Positions 15,832 to 18,629 of a stretch of 18,629 nucleotides of DNA are shown here, in pieces (positions within the stretch are counted from its first letter, which is position 1; each line of letters starts with the position of its first letter). Source of the DNA: Acidobacteriota bacterium (GTDB taxonomy: Bacteria; Acidobacteriota; Blastocatellia; Pyrinomonadales; Pyrinomonadaceae). Both the position numbers and the translations under genes were made by a program. The stretch lies in contig JAEWFC010000039.1 in assembly GCA_023389035.1 (NCBI GenBank), positions 1 to 18,629 on the forward strand, given 5' to 3'. A model generated the notes under the pieces. It was given only the letters and a program-made list of their open reading frames with translations, was not told the origin of the DNA and searched no databases.

Positions 15832-17121
15832 ATGACCTTAAATTACCTGTCAGGATTTGGGAATGAGTTCGCTACCGAAGCGGTCGTGGGTGCGCTGCCG
15901 GTTGGGCGGAACTCGCCGCAGCGGGCGCCGCTCGGGCTTTATGCTGAGCAGTTTTCGGGCTCTGCGTTTACGGTACCTCGCGTTTTCAACAAACGTACAT
16001 GGACCTACCGTATACGCCCGAGTGTTATGCACAAGCCGTTTGAGCAGATCGACGCGGGGCTTTTTCGATCGTCGCCGTTTGATGAAGTGGTAACGACGCC
16101 GAACCAGCTGCGATGGAACCCGCTCCCCATCCCGCACCAACGCACTGATTTCATTGACGGCATCACAACAATTGCAGGCAACGGTGATCATTTTTCTCAG
16201 GCCGGAATAGCGGTGCATATCTATGCATGCAACGCGGATATGACGGATCGCTATTTCTACAACGCCGATGGCGAAATGCTGATCGTTCCTGAAATGGGTT
16301 CGCTCACGATCTTTACCGAGCTCGGGGCGATCGAGGTATCGCCCGGAGAAGTATGCTGCATCCCGCGAGGCTTGCGATTCCGCGTCGTGATCAATGGCGG
16401 CAAAGCTGCACGCGGATACATTTGCGAAAATTTCGGATCACAATTCCGCTTGCCTGACCTCGGCCCGATCGGTGCTAATGGCTTGGCGAATCCGAGAGAT
16501 TTCGAAACTCCGGTCGCGTGGTACGAAGATGTCGCGGGCGAGATGCAGCAGGTCGCCAAATTCGGCGGTAATTTATGGGCCTGCATAATCGACCATTCGC
16601 CGCTCGATGTGGTCGCTTGGCACGGCAACTACGCTCCTTACAAATACGATCTGCGGCGTTTCAACACGATCGGCTCTATCTCATTCGATCATCCCGATCC
16701 ATCGATCTTCACAGTGCTTACATCGCCGTCGGGTGATACCGGCGTGGCGAATTGTGATTTTGTGATCTTCCCCGACCGCTGGCTCGTGATGGAAGACACC
16801 TTCCGCCCGCCCTGGTACCACCGTAATACAATGAGCGAGTACATGGGCCTGATCTACGGCCAATACGACGCGAAGGAGGAAGGCTTCGTCCCGGGCGGAG
16901 GGTCGCTCCATAACCAAATGTCCGCCCACGGCCCTGACCTCGACGCTTTTGAAAAGGCGTCGAATGCCGACCTGCAGCCGCAGAGACTTTCCGGCACGCT
17001 CGCATTTATGTTCGAATCTCGCTACATCATCCGTCCGACAAAGTTCGCAATGGAAACAGCGGAGCTGCAGCACGAGTATTTCGAAGTGTGGCAGCGGCTA
17101 AAAAAGAACTTTCGCATGTGA
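15832..17121 (+). CDS. hmgA: homogentisate 1,2-dioxygenase
   Basis: This 429-aa cupin-type Fe(II) enzyme opens the ring of homogentisate with O2 to form maleylacetoacetate, the third step of tyrosine breakdown. The iron ligands are His330 and Glu336 (PPWYHRNTMSEYMG) and His366 (HNQMSAHGPD), each five residues before the human numbering 335/341/371. The N-terminal YLSGFGNEFATEA and the GGGSLHN segment are family hallmarks. The ATG at 15832 is preferred to a TTG at 15817 because the family normally starts just before the YLSGFGN motif. It consumes the product of the HPPD encoded at 11533-12645. The next expected genes, maleylacetoacetate isomerase and fumarylacetoacetase, are not present. Confidence 0.97.
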   Translation: MTLNYLSGFGNEFATEAVVGALPVGRNSPQRAPLGLYAEQFSGSAFTVPRVFNKRTWTYRIRPSVMHKPFEQIDAGLFRSSPFDEVVTTPNQLRWNPLPIPHQRTDFIDGITTIAGNGDHFSQAGIAVHIYACNADMTDRYFYNADGEMLIVPEMGSLTIFTELGAIEVSPGEVCCIPRGLRFRVVINGGKAARGYICENFGSQFRLPDLGPIGANGLANPRDFETPVAWYEDVAGEMQQVAKFGGNLWACIIDHSPLDVVAWHGNYAPYKYDLRRFNTIGSISFDHPDPSIFTVLTSPSGDTGVANCDFVIFPDRWLVMEDTFRPPWYHRNTMSEYMGLIYGQYDAKEEGFVPGGGSLHNQMSAHGPDLDAFEKASNADLQPQRLSGTLAFMFESRYIIRPTKFAMETAELQHEYFEVWQRLKKNFRM

Positions 17122-17151
17122 AGTATCTTTTACGATGTTAGACTTACGCAT

Positions 17152-17586
17152 ATGACGATAAAACGACGGTCACAGGCCAAGTGGGAGGGCACGGTCAAGG
17201 ATGGCGGCGGGAGCGTTAAGCTCGGCAGCGGAGCATTCGAGGGTGCCTATTCCTTTAACTCGCGATTTGGCGACGACACAAAAGCTACCAATCCTGAGGA
17301 ACTTATAGCCGCGGCGCACGCGGGCTGTTTTTCGATGGCGTTGAGCTCGGCGCTCGGCAAAGCGGGCCACGATCCGGTCAGCGTCGACACCGAGGCGGTC
17401 GTCCATCTCGAGAAACAGGGAGAAGGTTTTGAGATCCCGCGGATAGAGCTCATAACCGTTGCGGTCGTACGAGACATTTCGGAAGACGAGTTTCAGACGA
17501 TCGCCAAAGCGGCTAAGGAAAACTGTCCGGTGTCGAAAGTTCTCGCCGCGGCGGAGATAACGCTGGACGCGACCTTGAAGGCTTAA
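17152..17586 (+). CDS. OsmC-family peroxiredoxin
   Basis: The 144-aa product has the two OsmC redox cysteines, Cys59 (AAHAGCFSMALS) and Cys125 (ENCPVSKVL), plus Arg38 and the acidic pair Glu49-Glu50 expected near the active site. Cys and Arg positions coincide with my recollection of E. coli OsmC numbering. OsmC proteins reduce organic hydroperoxides using thiols such as lipoamide or dithiols. The gene starts 30 bp after hmgA and its TAA overlaps by one base the ATG of the next gene, indicating coupled translation. Confidence 0.92.
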   Translation: MTIKRRSQAKWEGTVKDGGGSVKLGSGAFEGAYSFNSRFGDDTKATNPEELIAAAHAGCFSMALSSALGKAGHDPVSVDTEAVVHLEKQGEGFEIPRIELITVAVVRDISEDEFQTIAKAAKENCPVSKVLAAAEITLDATLKA

Positions 17587-18260
17587 TGTCTGAAACCCGC
17601 GAGCTGAAGTTCGCCGCGACGCCTGAAAAGGGCGAGGTCTCGGCTCTGTTGCTGCGGCCGGCGGATGCGACGCATCTCTTGGTGCTGGGGCACGGAGCTA
17701 GTTCCAACATGCGCTCGCCGCTGTTGGAAAACCTGGCTGAACACCTTGCTGCCAAGAAGATCGCGACCTTTCGCTATAACTTTCCCTATTCCGAAAAGGG
17801 CGGCGGCCGCAATTCGCAGGCGACCTGCGTCGCAACGATCCGCTCAGCGGTTGCAGCGGCCCGGAAAGACGTGCCGGAACTTCCGATGCTCGCAGGCGGC
17901 CATTCATTCAGCGGCCGAATGACTTCCAATGCCGCTGCCGAATCGCCTCTCGACTGGGTTAGCGGGCTGGTCTTCTTCGGTTTTCCGCTTCATCCCGCCG
18001 GCGCACCTGCGACCACTCGTGCCGAGCATCTCAGCAAGGTCGAGATACCGATGCTTTTTCTCACCGGGACGCGTGACGCACTTGCCGAACTCGATCTGCT
18101 CAAACCGGTCGTCAAAGGGCTTGGCGATCTCGCCACACTTCACCTTCTCGACACCGCCGACCACAGCTTCAAGATCCTCAAGCGAACCCGCAAATCAGAA
18201 GAGAACGTCTTCGAAGAGGCTGCTCGCGTCGCTGCCGAGTGGGCGTCCAGCGTCGGCTGA
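17586..18260 (+). CDS. alpha/beta hydrolase, KANL3/Tex30 type (dienelactone hydrolase-like)
   Basis: The 224-aa product has the compact alpha/beta hydrolase fold without a lid. An oxyanion region LVLGHGASSNM (33-42) is followed by nucleophile Ser107 in GGHSFSGRMTSN, the acid Asp164 in LTGTRDAL and the general base His193 in TADHSFK. The order and the RMTSN segment after the nucleophile are typical of the KANL3/Tex30-like group. The nucleophile elbow reads GHSFS-G, with Ser where GxSxG has its second Gly. The substrate is unknown. It overlaps the OsmC gene by one base, and its stop codon lies only about 20 bp before the right-hand repeat array, the same arrangement as the mreB-like gene at the left end. 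Confidence 0.88.
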   Translation: MSETRELKFAATPEKGEVSALLLRPADATHLLVLGHGASSNMRSPLLENLAEHLAAKKIATFRYNFPYSEKGGGRNSQATCVATIRSAVAAARKDVPELPMLAGGHSFSGRMTSNAAAESPLDWVSGLVFFGFPLHPAGAPATTRAEHLSKVEIPMLFLTGTRDALAELDLLKPVVKGLGDLATLHLLDTADHSFKILKRTRKSEENVFEEAARVAAEWASSVG

Positions 18261-18278
18261 CGTCTCCAAAACGCAATG

Positions 18279-18394
18279 TTTGTTCCAATTTGCGCGCGTG
18301 CAGGTGGAACAGTGTGGAACAAAAATAGGCTTTTTTCGCATTTTTTCTCTCATTAGCTCCCAATTCGGCGATGTTTGTCCCAGCGTGAGTGCGT
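18279..18394. repeat. right arm of the 116-bp perfect inverted repeat
   Basis: This segment is the exact reverse complement of 1-116. It covers repeat unit 3 and the beginning of unit 4. Bases 18395 onward would correspond to sequence left of the window start, so identity may continue. About 18.2 kb separates the two arms. Confidence 0.95.
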
Positions 18395-18419
18395 TCGACT
18401 GGGACAGGCTGGGACAAAT

Positions 18420-18441
18420 ATGGGCGATTTTGCCTATTTTT
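18420..18441 (+). terminator. terminator-like hairpin closing the right repeat array
   Basis: ATGGGC (18420-18425) pairs with GCCTAT (18432-18437) with one G-U pair and a 6-nt loop, and five T residues follow at 18437-18441. It could end transcription coming from the hmgA-OsmC-hydrolase genes after the two repeat units have been transcribed. The equivalent positions after units 1 and 2 of the left array have weaker stems of similar design. Confidence 0.45.
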
Positions 18442-18629
18442 GTTACGCAGCGTGCCCAAGATCTGGTCAATATGCTGTCCGAGCCTGCGTCCGCGAACGT
18501 GTCAGCGGTCAAACGGTCTAAGGGCTACGCCACCGGTATGCGGAAAGGGTCTGCCTTTCTGAAACTACGAAAGATTTTAGAGCTCCGCCCAGTCTTTATG
18601 CCAATTGGAGGCGTAGCCTCAGGATCTTT
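18442..18629 (+). other. right-end stretch with an open frame running off the window
   Basis: An ATG at 18472 opens a frame that continues without a stop to the last base (52 codons, then cut). The predicted peptide is basic (RSKGYATGMRKGSAFLKLRK) and I do not recognise it. No Shine-Dalgarno is visible and the frame is short enough to be chance, so I do not call it a gene. Nothing else was found here. Confidence 0.2.

Larger units (their letters stand above)
18279..18441 (+). repeat. two modular GTNNCA-N17-TGNNAC-N4-TGNNAC repeat units
   Basis: Core units lie at 18282-18320 (GTTCCA, TGGAAC, TGGAAC) and 18377-18415 (GTCCCA, TGGGAC, TGGGAC), 95 bp apart. Both keep the 17-nt and 4-nt spacings seen in the left array. 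In each unit the first hexamer can pair perfectly with either of the other two. The array starts about 20 bp after the hydrolase stop codon and has the sense of that gene. The second core is followed by a terminator-like hairpin at 18420-18441. Function unknown. Confidence 0.85.

Noticed and set aside
18178..18512. minus-strand open frames of 93 and 105 aa across the right repeat array
   Set aside because: They are translations of the repeat units and of the antisense of the hydrolase gene.

Overview
This 18.6-kb stretch looks like the chromosome of a Gram-negative bacterium. My best guess is an acidobacterium of the Blastocatellia type; this is inferred from gene content, mid-50s GC judged by eye, weak Shine-Dalgarno signals and the mix of kelch, TPR, GNAT and amphi-Trp genes, not from any phylogenetic marker comparison. 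I see no tRNA, rRNA, transposase, phage gene or CRISPR array.

Layout. Bases 1-284 hold an array of short modular repeats directly downstream of a minus-strand pair: an FHA-GAF-class III adenylate cyclase (1440-3197) followed by an MreB-type actin homologue (285-1358) that has its own near-consensus promoter. A cysteine desulfurase (3250-4416) is divergent from the cyclase. Its 3' end overlaps by 25 bases the end of a large convergent gene (4392-7493) encoding a TPR-AAA+-Fis sigma54 enhancer-binding protein. From 7696 on, everything reads rightward: clpS, ileS, a GNAT, 4-hydroxyphenylpyruvate dioxygenase, an amphi-Trp protein, an AAC(3)-I-like acetyltransferase, another GNAT, a secreted TPR protein, a kelch lipoprotein, homogentisate 1,2-dioxygenase, an OsmC-type peroxidase and an alpha/beta hydrolase. 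Bases 18261-18629 hold a second repeat array and an open frame that runs off the end.

How the genes fit together. HPPD and homogentisate dioxygenase are consecutive steps of tyrosine breakdown (4-hydroxyphenylpyruvate to homogentisate to maleylacetoacetate), although about 3.2 kb of other genes lie between them. The cyclase, the MreB homologue and the sigma54 activator suggest a local signalling and regulatory cluster. ClpS and IleRS are housekeeping functions. The OsmC protein and hydrolase form a translationally coupled pair.

The most unusual feature is the repeat family. Each unit has a 39-nt core, GTNNCA-N17-TGNNAC-N4-TGNNAC. The spacings are exactly constant, while the variable NN bases change together so that the hexamers stay wholly or mostly complementary. 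Four units lie downstream of mreB and two downstream of the alpha/beta hydrolase, always in the sense orientation of the gene just upstream. The two arrays share a perfect 116-bp inverted repeat about 18.2 kb apart.
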